DNA from: Odobenus rosmarus divergens
Lineage: Eukaryota; Chordata; Mammalia; Carnivora; Odobenidae
DNA length: 64,000 nt
Reading direction: 5' to 3'
Assembly: GCF_000321225.1 (NCBI RefSeq)
Contig: NW_004450566.1
Coordinates: 138,097 to 202,096, forward strand
A model generated the notes under the pieces. The model was not told the origin of the DNA, made no database searches, and saw only the letters and a program-made list of their open reading frames with translations. The position numbers and the translations under genes are program-made. This document shows positions 49,401 to 59,128 of the stretch, piece by piece. The stretch's first letter is position 1, and each line of letters opens with the position of its first letter.

Positions 49401-52400
49401 TGTCACCTCACTCAGCAGGAAAGGGAAGGTGAAAAATCTCACTGCTGGTAACTTACTGGGTTGGGACTAGGCCCCATGGGTACAGATACCTGGAGAAGCC
49501 ATGAATTGTTGTTAAACCAAACTAAATGTATCTAAGCTAAGCACCAAGTCCCAGGAGCACTGGCTTTGTTCCAAAGAAGTACTTATTAAAGACACTAGTG
49601 GAGCTTCTCAAAGCTGAATGTACTGTAGCTGGGTCAGCAATGGGAAAACACAGAAGTAAAATTATACCAAACCATGGAAAGATGTTGATTAAAGAATTTG
49701 GTTATTCATGAGACTGTTTTTGTGTGCATTTACATTTCCAAATTTCTATCTTTTCATCATTTACTTATGATGACTTATGTCATCAAACTGACCAAAAATC
49801 TCAAAGAGCTCATCTTTACTCTTGATAATTCTTCCTATTACTGTTAATAGTCACTGCCAATCAACTCTTTAAAAATTGGTAGGGTCACTGCTCATAAAGG
49901 ATAGACTCATCTTGCTTGTCCAGTCTTACCTCTCTTCAGTCTGATGGATATTTGAGTGAGCTGATGATAAAGATGATGGGGGTGGGGCAGCCTCTTAATT
50001 AATGTATAGATGAGGATGAGAATCCATGAACGACATCACAATTGAGGTACCAAAAAGGCATCACTCTCATACTTTGTCATAAGCATATTTTATATTTTAA
50101 AATAAAAATTGTGTGCAAAGGTCCTCTGAAATTCTACTAATGGAAAACTCATAATTCTACCGATAGATTTTACTGTAAAAATAACCCTGCAAAAATGCCA
50201 AACAGACCTATACTGTCCATCATTGAAATTACATCATCCATTGTCAAAGAACACACAACAGTACCACTACTATAACCTCACATAGTAAAGTAACATGACC
50301 AGATCCCAGTACTGTAACATAACAAATAGTGGACAAAGGATTCAGGATTTATGAAAGAAGTAAAACTTTTCTATCTGTTCAATTTATTATCAGTATAAAG
50401 AGAACAGATGATTTTTGATCATGTTATTCAAAATGTTCTGGAAACTAATTCTATGTTAACATTAAGTTAATATTACCAGTATTTACCTACAGAGTGGTCT
50501 TGAAGTATTCCAATCAATCAGTGAGAAGGAAAACGGTATCTATACAAACCTACATATGGTCCACCGGGTTTGATAACTTTTGTGCTTCGGTTGCGGGATT
50601 CCTCCTCTGCCTGGGTCATTCTTTCTCGTGTCATCTGATATGAGTCGTTTGTTGCACACACTGTAATTTTATCTTGTATAAATCCCAGGCAATTGAGCTG
50701 GGAGGCTCCAGAGCTGTCAAGTAAGACGGTGGCTTTGTTAGAAATGTCCCTCATTTTGCACAATGGTAAGAGAGAACTGTATAATCCTAAAATCAGCAGC
50801 CCAAACAACAGCCTTGCAATCTGGAAATAACTAATATTAATAATTTGAAATGTTGAAATTTAAAATATTTAAATTCCTCTCCTTCATTTCATATCACATT
50901 TTTTTTTCATATTTTGAATAGAATGGGTAAAATGAATTCTGAGGCCAAATCTGTAAAATTCTGAAAATAATTAGTATTTATATTAAAGACCAGAATCTCA
51001 GGGAGCACTGTAGTTCTACGTTCATTTTATGAAAAATTATCTACCACTGATATGAAAAATGTTTAAAGTTTACTTTTGGAGGAACCATAATATGCATGCT
51101 TTAGAAATGACTAGAAGAAATAGACCCACTGTAATGCTTTTTATTTTTAATAAGATAATTCATTTTAAGGCCAAAATATTGCCAAACATTAGGATTTATT
51201 ATTAGCCCAAATATCCTAAACATTTGTAGACTCTGTATTTACCATTTTGTTAAATCTCTACATAAGATGACCTATTTGTGTGGCAAATAGTGAAGAAAAT
51301 ACTGGACAAAGAGATTTTTGTAAATATTTTTTGAAAAACTTTTATTTAAAAAAATCATGAAAATTAACATTGGCCTGGAAGATGGCTCTGTTTCAAAGTA
51401 TTATGCTAATATTAGGGAATCATGGTAGCAGTTATACTGGTATTTTATTTATATATTTATTTATTTTAAAGATTTTGTTTATTTATTTGAAAGAGAGAGA
51501 GATTGAGTGAAAGACAGAGCAGGGGCAGAAGGAGAGGGAGAAGCAGATTCCCTGTTGAACAGGGAGCCTGATGCAGGATTCAATTCTGGGACCCCGGGAC
51601 CATGACCTATGTTGAAGGTAGACGCTTAACTGACTGAGCCACCCAGGTGCCCCTACGCTGGTATTTTAAAAAGAAATTACTATGGCCTTAAAACAGACTG
51701 GAATATAGAAGTAATGAAAATGTCACTACAGCTCTGATACTCTATTTCCAAATTAGCTTTGTTATGAAGCTAAGAAATAGGGTTGATAAAATTTCTGTAA
51801 ATTCCTAATAACTGTACATATACTATTTAAGAAAAAAACTAGTTCATTCATCTCATAAATATTTATTAGGCAGGGACTGCACACCAGGCAATATGTGAGG
51901 GTCAGACTGAGACAAGGACTAAGACAGATGTGGACCCTCATTCAAGAAGCTGTCTAATGGGTGACAAGGATGAGCACACTGGAAATTATGACACAGTGTG
52001 ACAAATTGCAGGGAGGCAGGGAACCCCCAGGAAGGTACTTCACCTGGATTGTAGGCAAGGCAAAAGCTTCCTGGAGGAAGTGAAGCCGTTAAGTTGATCT
52101 ACAGGGATGTCTACAGGGCGGGTGTGTGTGTGGACGAGGAGGATAGAAGTTTTCTGGGAGGAGAACCAACCTGTGTGGGCCCCGGGGAAGCAAGGAGGAA
52201 GTTTTCAGTTTGACCAAAGAAAGTTGGAAAAGACAATTAGAGATGAGACTGAAGAGGGCAGGAGAAGTACTCATACAGGGCTTTGGAGAATTTTAGATTT
52301 ATCCCAAGAAAAAGAGAGGCTAAAAACAGGAGAGAGAAAATATCTTATTTGTACTGTAAAAAGATCAATCTGGATGAAGAACAGATTGGGAGGTAGAGGG

Positions 52401-55281
52401 CACAAAACTGAAAGCAGGAGACCACTCAGGAGGCTACTGAAGGATTACTGGCAAGGAGTGAGAGCTTGAACTAGTATGGGGCCATGTGAATGCAGAATAG
52501 TAAACAGATTCCAGACAGAGTGAGGAGGCAGAATTGACAGGATTTGATAAGTGATTAGCCACAGGTGGAGACAGAGACAAGTTAAAGATCATACCCAGGC
52601 TACTAGGTGTACTTGTATGAATGCTGAAAACCCAGGGAAGGGAAGGAGGGAGGAAGGCTTAACCCACAGGGAAGTGGGAGGGAGGAGGAAAAGTGGGAAG
52701 AAGAGACTACAATTTTAAGTTCTGGTGGGAGGAAGTTTGAATTTCAGCATCCCCCCAGAAATTATTTATTAAGTAATTTAAATAGTGAGAATAAGCTGAA
52801 CCTTTTGTCAATCACAATGAAGTTATAGCTTATACCACTCAAAGTCAAGAAACAGATCTTTCCATTAAACAAAATAGAGCTAAACCCTGTAGGCAAGAAG
52901 GTACTCTCTAGAACTGTCCACTCATCACTTTTCCAGAGTTACCTTAAAAGTACCTTAAGAGTACCTTAAATACTTTGACATATAAGCATTTCACATTTGA
53001 CATGTAAGCATTCCTAGAATCTTTCTTTAGCCTAGCTCAGTTTCCTACAATAGACTGTGCATTACTGTACGGGGGCTATATGCCCTGAACTATGTATTTC
53101 CAAGAGGCCTGTGAACGGACAGATTTAAGCAATTTTTGAAAGGTAATTTTAACCTTGGGATTTCCTCCGTTTTAGATATGATAAAAGTGACATTCAAGGA
53201 GAACCTGAACTACAGCAGAGACAAGAACCATGGGAAAAATAAAAATTCAATTGAACAGAAAAGGTGGAATGAAATTATAAAAAAAAAAAACTTGCTTGCC
53301 AGGTTGAGAACTGAAGTTTCAGGGCTTTTGTTTTCATAGTGGCAATTTCAATTTATACTCATACAAGACGATTTTATGATTATACTTTTATAGTTGGATC
53401 ATACTTTTATAAAACACACTGGATCATACTAATGTATTTGCCCCAATTTTCTCACAATAATTGTTACATTTTTCTTGCTGCATCATGTAGCATTTTGTAA
53501 GTGACTTTAAGTCCTTCTCCAAACAAGCAAGGGTGTTTATGATCTAAGGGAGAAACCATATTACTTATGATGCTATCACTGGTTTTGAAGAGGGGATTGT
53601 TTCTCAATAAAATTCCTAATGGGACGTAGTTCAATTTGAGGTCAAAGTGTTCTCACTATAATAAAATAATTCTCTAAAGGCAAGCATTATAAGTGATAGC
53701 ACCACAATTTGAAATCGGTGTGCCCTTTGGTGTGTAAAGAACACTGGTCTGGGAGTTAGGAGGACCCAGTTTTTATTCAGCCTTGTCACCAACTCACCAG
53801 CTGTGTAACTATAAATACATCATCTGTGCAATGAAGGGGTTGAACTATAAAATCACCAAAGACCCTCATACTTGATGCTTCTGTAATCTTCTGCAGTGCT
53901 GTCCCATAGCACTTTCTGCAATTGTGAAAATGTTTTGTATCTATGCTGTCCATTATGATAGCCACTAGCCACGTGGCTATTGAGCCCATACATAATATGT
54001 GGTAAATGTGAGTGAAGAACTAAATTTTAAATTTTATTTCATTTTTATCAACTGAAATGTAAATACCCACATATGGCCAGTAGCTATCACAGTGGATAGT
54101 ACAGAGAAGTCTATATAATCTACAACATATACGATTTACACCAAAAAATGTAAGTTTGGAGGTGGGCAACTTTTAAAGAGCAAAATTAACATTTACTCAG
54201 GAAAATGGCATATTAAGATAGAACAGAAAGTTATTTAGTCACCCTAAATGGAAGCAGAAATTCAGAACTCTCAGTGAAGTATCTTATTTGGTATCTCTAC
54301 TTCCCATGCTCCCTTGCAACATAGCTTTCCTTTCCTTTCTCCCACATACAGCAAATGCTTACACAGTTTCAAGTACTGCACAGATGAGAGATAGGAATGG
54401 ATAGCCTGAGACAGTTTGGGCCAATTTCAATGTTCTTGGGATGTTGGGGGTTCTAAGGCCTTGGCTTTATCCATGGGCAGAACAAACTCCCCCTACTCAA
54501 GGGGCCCATTCTTTAATCAGAAACAACCAGAGCAAAGACAAGTCAAACAAGTAGCTTATTGTTTACAGAGGACCTAAGTGAGATAAGGGTTCCATGGTAC
54601 CCTGGGATGTGGGTGTGTATTCTTGTCTTCCTCCCTCTTTTTTTTTCCTTTAAAATTAGAGGTGACTGCTCTACTGGGATTAATTTCTAGTTTCCATTAT
54701 GCTGCAGCATAAAAAATTCTGAAAATCTTAAAACAAGGCTTGCACAGGGAAAAAAGAAAGGGATATACAAGATATACATATTTATTTTTACTCCTTTACT
54801 CTGGAGTGTGAACCTTGAGTATACAATAAGGCACTCTTATTTAAAGACAGTGAATAAAAACTTTAAAAAAAATTCTTAAACTTGTCTTTAATTAAAAAAA
54901 CAAAACATGTTTTATAGATAAAAAATCTATACCTTAAAAATTCCTGAGGGCAAGAACCTTAAAATTTTTATGATTGTATCCCACAGTGACAAATATAACT
55001 GTTAGCACATAATAAGTGCTCAATATTTCTTAATAAAAGAGCTCTATAATTCAATTCAATAAACATTTATGGAATGACTACTATATATTTTATTAAGTAA
55101 AAACAAAAAACTCTCAAAGAAAAATTATTCTCCCTTCAGCATATCTTCAACATACTTACCTGGAGAATGTTTGCTGGATGCAGTCAAAGCTGCCCTGAGG
55201 GTTGTCTTTACCCACATTTGACAAATAGAAGTTAAAGGTGTGCGCTTCATTGGGGGGATCATTTTTAGGAATTTTGACAAG
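29077..55281 (-). CDS. ELL2: ELL2, RNA polymerase II elongation factor (exons 3-12, 5' end outside window)
   Basis: Ten exons join on the minus strand: 55281-55160, 50713-50550, 43486-43227, 40812-40688, 40553-40466, 38739-38169, 35581-35515, 32075-31904, 29329-29285 and 29193-29077. They total 1731 nt (576 codons plus TAA) with every phase compatible. The product matches ELL2 from about residue 66 to the C-terminus. The N-terminal ELL domain is in exons 3-6, a Pro/Ser-rich linker and a Lys-rich basic stretch are in exon 8, and the occludin/ELL homology domain is in exons 9-12. ELL-family proteins suppress Pol II pausing in the nucleus as part of the super elongation complex (AFF1/AFF4, P-TEFb, EAF). 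ELL2 also favours secretory immunoglobulin mRNA processing in plasma cells. No frameshift or premature stop was seen. I found no exon 1 or 2 up to 64,000, so the promoter is outside. Recognition rests on remembered human ELL2 and is near certain. Confidence 0.98.
29285..29329 (-). CDS. ELL2: ELL2 exon 11 (45 nt)
   Basis: Fifteen whole codons, [15 protein letters not shown], phase 0 at both ends, in the middle of the occludin/ELL domain. The acceptor is ATTTTGTAG and the donor is CAG followed by GTAGGA. Skipping it would keep frame. It is separated from exon 12 by a 91-bp intron. Confidence 0.97.
29377..29574 (-). mobile_element. Can-SINE (SINEC), full length
   Basis: Poly(T) then aagattttatttatttgaca, a TC-rich body, tRNA-like head ending gagccacccaggtgcccc. 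Flanked by a perfect 24-bp duplication starting agaagggaacaactttttct at 29353 and 29575. It lies in ELL2 intron 10, sense to the gene. Confidence 0.97.
29600..30110 (+). mobile_element. Old L1M 3' fragment in ELL2 intron 10
   Basis: Diverged L1 terminal motifs: gatgatgggaatgtaaattg, aaggcaatttggcaactgct, and ccattaaaaagggggaagtg. It is antisense to ELL2, and a Can-SINE is inserted just before it. Confidence 0.7.
30335..30462 (-). repeat. MIR element, antisense (partial)
   Basis: ataacttgcccaagtcgcac, aatcaaacccaggcagtcta and cctcctaaccactaagcag match the MIR complement. Confidence 0.8.
31376..31540 (-). mobile_element. Can-SINE, head-truncated, distal half of a composite
   Basis: Poly(T)/AAGATTTTATT tail, a long (GA)n run at about 31425-31452, and body up to gatcatgacccccaggcgcc; most of the tRNA head is missing. 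With the next SINE it shares one outer target duplication. Confidence 0.9.
31557..31747 (-). mobile_element. Can-SINE, full length, proximal half of a composite
   Basis: T-run, ttgacagagacacagcaaga body, head ending gagccacccaggcacccc. The 15-bp duplication tcctagctaatttta is at 31748-31762, and its partner is at 31361-31375, on the far side of the neighbouring SINE. Confidence 0.93.
31904..32075 (-). CDS. ELL2: ELL2 exon 10
   Basis: 172 nt. The first A completes Ile, then [20 protein letters not shown] through to [10 protein letters not shown] in phase 0. The acceptor is TCTTATTAG and the donor is CAG followed by GTAAAC. It encodes the first half of the occludin/ELL domain, a helical hairpin shared with occludin ([11 protein letters not shown]... 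[11 protein letters not shown]). Confidence 0.98.
32076..35514 (-). other. ELL2 intron 9
   Basis: 3.4 kb of unique AT-rich sequence with no SINE and no other feature I can support. Confidence 0.8.
35515..35581 (-). CDS. ELL2: ELL2 exon 9
   Basis: 67 nt. GA completes the Gly codon from exon 8, then [20 protein letters not shown] and L, ending with AT of an Ile codon. The acceptor is CGTTGTAG and the donor is GTAAGT. It leads into the occludin/ELL homology domain; ELPDYLIKY spans the exon 9/10 junction. Confidence 0.95.
35582..38168 (-). other. ELL2 intron 8
   Basis: 2.6 kb of mostly unique sequence with a tiny poly(A) insertion flanked by a 12-bp duplication (36529-36574) beside a GTGC-rich run. 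No SINE. Confidence 0.8.
36529..36574 (-). mobile_element. Poly(A)-only retro-insertion with 12-bp target duplication
   Basis: agcctgagtctt occurs at 36529-36540 and 36563-36574. Between the copies are only 17 T and ACAAC. This is the footprint of an L1-driven insertion truncated down to its poly(A) tail, in ELL2 intron 8. Confidence 0.75.
38169..38739 (-). CDS. ELL2: ELL2 exon 8 (large linker exon)
   Basis: 571 nt, starting in phase 0 with [20 protein letters not shown] and ending ...SSPDSSE plus one base of a Gly codon. The acceptor has a good pyrimidine tract (CCCACCCCACAG) and the donor is GTATAT. In order it encodes a conserved short motif ([12 protein letters not shown]), a Pro/Ala-rich stretch, a Ser/Asn/Pro stretch, an acidic/polar segment, and a Lys-rich tract with repeated KKSK units that probably serves nuclear localisation or nucleic-acid contact. 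This linker is the most divergent part from human ELL2 as I remember it. Confidence 0.98.
38740..40465 (-). other. ELL2 intron 7
   Basis: 1.7 kb, AT-rich, with a partial MIR abutting exon 7 (40288-40447). Nothing else was recognised. Confidence 0.8.
40288..40447 (+). repeat. MIR element, partial, next to ELL2 exon 7
   Basis: ctagctatgtgacttcgggt and gcttctctgggcctcatttc are MIR core motifs. It ends about 20 bp from the exon 7 donor. Confidence 0.75.
40466..40553 (-). CDS. ELL2: ELL2 exon 7
   Basis: 88 nt. The first A completes the Arg codon, then [20 protein letters not shown] and NRDAASSPQ in phase 0. The acceptor is TTTACAG and the donor is CAG followed by GTATTC. It opens the Ser-rich disordered linker between the ELL domain and the C-terminal domain. 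Confidence 0.96.
40688..40812 (-). CDS. ELL2: ELL2 exon 6
   Basis: 125 nt, phase 0 start at [20 protein letters not shown], ending ...RRSLESVLS plus AG of an Arg codon. The acceptor is TGTACCAG, with only a moderate pyrimidine tract, and the donor is GTAAAT. It ends the folded N-terminal ELL domain (winged-helix-like segment [18 protein letters not shown]). It is only 134 bp from exon 7. Confidence 0.97.
40995..41166 (-). mobile_element. Can-SINE, 5'-truncated
   Basis: Normal tail and body, but the head stops at gccgaaggcagacgcccc, so roughly the first 30 bases of the tRNA-like part are absent. A perfect 18-bp duplication (gggaaataaaaactttat) flanks it at 40977 and 41167, so it was truncated at insertion. 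Confidence 0.93.
42232..42357 (-). mobile_element. Older tRNA-derived carnivore SINE
   Basis: Pyrimidine-rich tail, then aagtaatctctacacccaac and gggctcgaactcatg, ending gagccagccaggtgcccc. It belongs to an older Can-SINE subfamily that lacks the TC-rich body. ELL2 intron 5, sense. Confidence 0.8.
42428..42626 (-). mobile_element. Can-SINE, full length
   Basis: T-run, aagattttatttatttattt, (GA)n body, head to gagccacccaggcaccc. The 13-bp duplication agctccaactttt is at 42415 and 42627. Confidence 0.96.
43227..43486 (-). CDS. ELL2: ELL2 exon 5
   Basis: 260 nt. It begins with GG, completing a Gly codon, then [20 protein letters not shown], and ends with [12 protein letters not shown] in phase 0. 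The donor is CAG followed by GTGAGA and the acceptor is CTTTAG. The segment [20 protein letters not shown] is the well-conserved helical part of the ELL domain just after the basic linker. Confidence 0.98.
43785..43978 (-). mobile_element. Can-SINE, full length
   Basis: Complete element with the 15-bp duplication aacagactggaaatt at 43770-43784 and 43980-43994. It lies 299 bp from exon 5 in ELL2 intron 4. Confidence 0.96.
45200..45372 (-). repeat. MIR element, antisense
   Basis: Contains gacactgtgctaagaccttt, acatattaagtctcacagca and a degraded cacagatgagaaaatagg. Confidence 0.75.
45455..45550 (+). repeat. L2 fragment
   Basis: ggttgtaagctccatacagg and gctttgttcactagcagact match the L2 3' region. 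Confidence 0.65.
46348..46455 (-). mobile_element. Older tRNA-derived carnivore SINE, diverged
   Basis: T-run, then taagctctacccaacttgag, a diverged head with ctgactgagccacccagatg. No target duplication was found. Confidence 0.75.
47279..47298. repeat. (AC)n microsatellite
   Basis: About 10 AC units in ELL2 intron 4. Confidence 0.9.
48158..48312 (+). repeat. MIR element, partial
   Basis: ggggtggttttgagatctag, ataaagtgctaaccagcgtc and a closing gttgggtaatattagt follow the 3' half of MIR. Confidence 0.65.
50550..50713 (-). CDS. ELL2: ELL2 exon 4
   Basis: 164 nt. The first base completes the Ser codon from exon 3, then [20 protein letters not shown] and a segment to KPGGPYV follow, with a final G left over. 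The acceptor is CTTGACAG. The donor is GTTTGT, weak at +3 and +4 compared with GTRAGT, although phase and protein homology require it. ELL domain core. Confidence 0.97.
51450..51652 (-). mobile_element. Can-SINE, full length, moderately diverged
   Basis: Tail ttatttattttaaagatttt, GA-rich body, head to gagccacccaggtgcccc. Flanks tatactggtatttta and tacgctggtatttta form a near-perfect duplication. Confidence 0.93.
51840..52690 (+). repeat. Long old interspersed repeat, family not assigned
   Basis: It starts as ttcattcatctcataaatat with accaggcaatatgtgagggt. A long G/A-rich sequence follows with landmarks gcttcctggaggaagtgaag, aaaaagatcaatctggatga and aggaggctactgaaggatta. I recognise the pattern as a widespread ancient mammalian repeat but cannot name the family with confidence. 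One 120-codon frame (52107-52469) is incidental. Confidence 0.6.
53735..53865 (+). repeat. MIR element, partial
   Basis: cactggtctgggagttagga, accagctgtgtaactataaa and tctgtgcaatgaaggggttg resemble the 5' and core parts of MIR. Confidence 0.65.
53894..54106 (+). mobile_element. Non-autonomous hAT-Charlie-type fossil
   Basis: It begins cagtgctgtcccatagcact, contains gatagccactagccacgtgg, and closes with a degraded inverted copy (agtagctatcacagtggata). The family is recognised by its tgctgtcc(a)atag terminus; the exact name is not asserted. Confidence 0.7.
54930..55040 (+). repeat. L2 fragment next to ELL2 exon 3
   Basis: ctgagggcaagaaccttaaa, gtatcccacagtgacaaata and agcacataataagtgctcaa follow L2 order. 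It ends about 120 bp from the exon 3 donor. Confidence 0.7.
55160..55281 (-). CDS. ELL2: ELL2 exon 3
   Basis: 122 nt, starting in phase 0 with codons for [19 protein letters not shown] and ending with two bases of a Ser codon (AG). The acceptor is TTTAG before CTTGTC and the donor is CCAG followed by GTAAGT. It encodes part of the N-terminal ELL domain, including [19 protein letters not shown]. The upstream exon 2 is not in the window. Confidence 0.96.
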
Positions 55282-55989
55282 CTAAAGGGAGGGAAAAGAG
55301 AGAAACATCTCAAATTATAAATTTGACAAACAATGATCTGATGACTGACTTAACCGTTTTTCAAGTGACATTCATTTTATATGTAAGCCCTCTTGAACAT
55401 TTAAATTTACAGCATTTAAATTACCAAATCATTGAAGGAGTCAAGCAAGTATGCCTAAAAATCACACCATTCTTATTTCCATTTTCTACTCTTAAGTGTC
55501 AATAATCACTTCTGATCAATAGTTTATAAGAGGAAACCTCTTCATTTCAAACTAGCAAATGATTATAGTTCATATGAAAAAGTTATTAGTGAATTTGCTA
55601 AAAAGTAAAAAGCTTTTCCTCTTTTGAGCTACAAGGTTCTTTGGCTGGCATGGCGCCCCTTGCTGAATAGCTTCTAGATACTTAAATGATCTCTGGGACA
55701 GAGTTTATATCCCAATCTTTACTCTCTTATTATACGCACACTTCATTTTAATTCTTGCTTCTTTGAGTAATATTTTTGAAGAATAACTAGGAGCATAAGG
55801 TGAATGCCATAGTTACATCCACACCAAAATGCAGAGGGGTATTTCTTCCTGCCTTAAGATTCTCTTACCCTCATGTTTACGGAATAGGGTCAGGAGCCTC
55901 AAGAGAGGATTGTGCGGACTCCAAGGCTGAGCCCCAAACAGCACTATGGAAAAGGCAAATGTTTTTTATGCTCTTACTCAAGGTCTAGT

Positions 55990-56115
55990 TTCTCTATTAG
56001 ATGGGAAGCCCCAAAAGTGAGAGGATGGGGTTGCTCTAGATCACTGAGCCCCTGTATTAGGCACATTTTCCTGGTACATAGTAGGACCTCAGTAAACATC
56101 TGTGAACAAATGAAC
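55990..56115 (+). repeat. L2 fragment
   Basis: attagatgggaagccccaaa, then ctggtacatagtaggacctc and taaacatctgtgaacaaatg, the usual L2 end. Confidence 0.7.
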
Positions 56116-58215
56116 TGAAAACTTCTGTCTTTCAATGGCTCCACCCTTTCTAGCTCCTAAGACCTTTCTTCCCTTGGGTTTGCAGGGGCTACCATGATGT
56201 TAGGTGATAATTATGAAAAGGATTCACTGGCAAGAATAAAAAATATGACTTCCTGCTTTCCAGCCTCCAAATACACAGAGTCTTAGCAATTTAGGAGATG
56301 AGTAGGGAGCAGGGGGGTGGACAGGTGGTGGTGGGGGGGATGTTCTCCAGTTCTCATTCTTTCCCCTCAAATCTGCCCTTTTCATTATGGTAAGATGAGG
56401 ATTCAGAACTAACTGGTCGCCAGACAGATACTCATGAATGTGCTAGTAAGCATAAACATGTATAACTTCTGCTTGGCCATGCAGGACACCCTGCAAGCGA
56501 CTGTGACTTGCTCGCTCTAAAAAACACCTAACTTTTGACCTAAGGAAAAGAATTTATTTGAAGCTACCAAGCTACCAATTCCACAGCCCCCTGCCACCCC
56601 ACCCAAACCCAAACCAAAATGTAAAGAAAGTAAGAAGGGAGATAATTTGCAATGTCTAGTGCATAGCAGACATGCAATAAATGTTTGTTGAGGGAATGAA
56701 TGAACAAGGGGTAGAAATAAGTCAAAGAAAAACAGCTTTTCAGAGGAGATTCAGAAAACTCATGTAAAGCTTGAGAGGGCAAATTTTACCAAAGATGTTG
56801 AGTATTACATAATATATTCCATAGAGCCTCCATCATCCATGAAATTTAAACTTTGACTCCTTCTTTTAAATTAGTTCCAATTGCTAGGGTGATTAAGTTT
56901 CTACACTTATTATCTACTTTATAAATTATACCTTTTTTGGTCCCTAAAGTTATTTTATTTCTCAGATTTTCCCCTAGTTCTAAAGTGCTGGAACTTTGTG
57001 AGCAAGTCTTAATTTACTCTGGAAGGACTCATTAGGCTGTATTACTGGGTGTGCAAAGTGAATGCCTAGTTAGCACACATACACTGGTGAAACAATGCTA
57101 TGTTTTACTTCTTAATTCTATAGAGGTATGGGAGGGCAGGAGCCAAAGGAATGCTGTGTTGAGATACAAGGGAAGAAAAGGTCCATCCTCAGGCACTGAG
57201 TGTAACAGCACTCAACTGACATCTGTCTGCTTTTGTATTGTAAAGAACAGCAGGATTCTGCTGACAGAGAAGGAATGTGCCCTGTAGTTAAAGCCTCCTT
57301 AAAGGCCTATGAGAGAAAGTGGACAGGTAAAGAAGGTGTGAACACCTGAACGGAATCCCTTCTCCCGCTCTAACTCATTTCCATTTTCCTTCTGCCCCTA
57401 ACCCTCACACAGATCGGCAGAGCCTGGGTGGGGAGATTTTCACAGTTGTTGCAGGCTCATCTGCAGGCTGGGCTCTGGTTTCACTTCAGGTCTAAGGTCT
57501 TCATTCCTGTGCAGCTCAGGTCTGGAAATGCAGAAGCACTTCACCCAGCAAAATATGGAAGACTGTCCCTTTGGGGAGATTCTAAATTACATTTTTAAAG
57601 TAGAATCATAGAGTTTTTTCTATCTTTATTTTTCAAGAGTGACTAGACTTTTTATTCAAATTCTATAAATGTTCAGTATTCTTTCACTAAAAACTTGTAA
57701 CTTAATTACAGGAGTTCTTAAGCTCAGACATATAATAAACAGAACATTTCATGAAAGCTCTTATCAAACCTTTGTAATAAATAAATGTAGATTTTTCCTT
57801 CCTCAGCCTCTGAACTGATTCTTCTGAAGTAACGCTTATACTTTTTAAGGTGAAAAATTATCTTCCTATACATTAAAAAAAAAATTTACACATGTACACA
57901 CAGTGTCTTGTATAAACCTGGAAGATTCAACAACAAAAATATCTGGTATGAATTACTGTGCACGCTCCTCAAAATAATAGGGTCTGGCCTGGTGGTGGAC
58001 ACAGAAGGTTTTCATATTCTCCTTCTTTAAAAGTGTCTTGAATAGAAAAGAAACAAACAACAACAAAAAACCAAATCTATGGTCATTTAAAAAAGTATCA
58101 CAAACCGAATAGGAAAGAATCAGATTAAAAAGAAATAGTTAAAAAGAAAAGCACATACAACCCATGCTATATCCCCACTGAAGTGTTTGGAAGCATGTGT
58201 TACACATAGATCAGA

Positions 58216-58394
58216 ACAGCTGCTCTCAGCAAGGGGCAATTCTGCCCCTGGGGACGTTTGATCTGGGTGGGTGCTACGGGCACGTCCTGGAGGGGAGAGA
58301 TATTGTCCAACACCCTATAGTGCACAGGATGGCCCCCACAACAAAGAATTACCATGACATTCTAAAATGTCAGTAGGGCCAAGGTTGAGAAATT
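58216..58394 (+). mobile_element. MER5A-like hAT-Charlie element
   Basis: Starts cagctgctctcagcaagggg, includes ctgcccctggggacgtttga, tgcacaggatggcccccaca and acaaagaattaccatgac, and ends agggccaaggttgagaaa. Confidence 0.8.
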
Positions 58395-59022
58395 ACGGAT
58401 TACAAATAGAGGCAGGTCAGTCTCTTAGAAAAGAAGTCAGAATTCTGACTTCAGTGACTTTTGAATATTAATAAAGTAGAAGGAAAAATAGTATCTTAAA
58501 AAAATAAAAGTTCCCAATTAGTATCAAATGGAAGGAACCATTTTAACTTATTTGCAACACTATTCCATTTTTAAAACTTCTGATCAGAAAACAATGAAAG
58601 GCAAATAAGTGTACCTGAAGCATATTTAAAGTGTATTTTAGTCAAAGAATGAAGATTTAAGTACCTACTGCAAATGAATTTCTGAAACTTTAAACATCAT
58701 GAAGTCAGCAAACAAGCAAAAGTCTTAATGGGAGTTATAAAAAAGTACTTTTTTTGGAATGCCTACTTTAGATATCAGTTAAAAAATAGCTCTTAGAAAG
58801 ATAATAATTTACTAAGAACTCTCAAAATGAGAAAGGACTGGTTCAGGATAAAGAAAGTGAACCTTTGTAGTGATGGTCTCCGAGAATTCAGTTCCCCTAG
58901 TGAGTTCCAAAACCCTCACCTGCAGTAACAATTAGAAGAGACTTATATAGTTTTCAACTTAAAAGAAAAACAAAGTAACACGTATCTGGAGACTATTTGT
59001 AGTCCTTACTATTCCTCCTCAT

Positions 59023-59128
59023 TTTTTTTTTTTAAAGATTATTTATTTGTCAGAGAGAGGGACAGCGAGCACAAGCAGGGGGAGTGGCAGGCAGAGGGTG
59101 AAGCACCCAGGCGCGCCCCCCCCCTTCT
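59023..59128 (-). mobile_element. Can-SINE with large internal deletion
   Basis: The tail and first body part are present, then the sequence jumps from gcaggcagagggtgaag to cacccaggcgcgcc, losing about 90 bases of body and head. A C-run follows. No clear target duplication. Confidence 0.8.

Larger units (their letters stand above)
43487..50549 (-). other. ELL2 intron 4
   Basis: About 7.1 kb with a Can-SINE next to exon 5, an older SINE (46348-46455), MIR and L2 fragments, an (AC)n run at 47279-47298 and otherwise unique sequence. The stretch 47300-47420 resembles an old dispersed element that I could not name. Confidence 0.85.
50714..55159 (-). other. ELL2 intron 3
   Basis: Contains one Can-SINE (51450-51652), an ~850-bp old repeat (51840-52690), a MIR, a hAT-Charlie fossil and an L2 tail next to exon 3. 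The remaining sequence shows no further gene. Confidence 0.85.

Noticed and set aside
52107..52469. 120-codon plus-strand frame
   Set aside because: Lies inside an old interspersed repeat and runs antisense in an ELL2 intron.
55125..55313. 62-codon minus-strand frame over ELL2 exon 3
   Set aside because: Wrong frame relative to the ELL2 reading frame, which is fixed by phases and homology.
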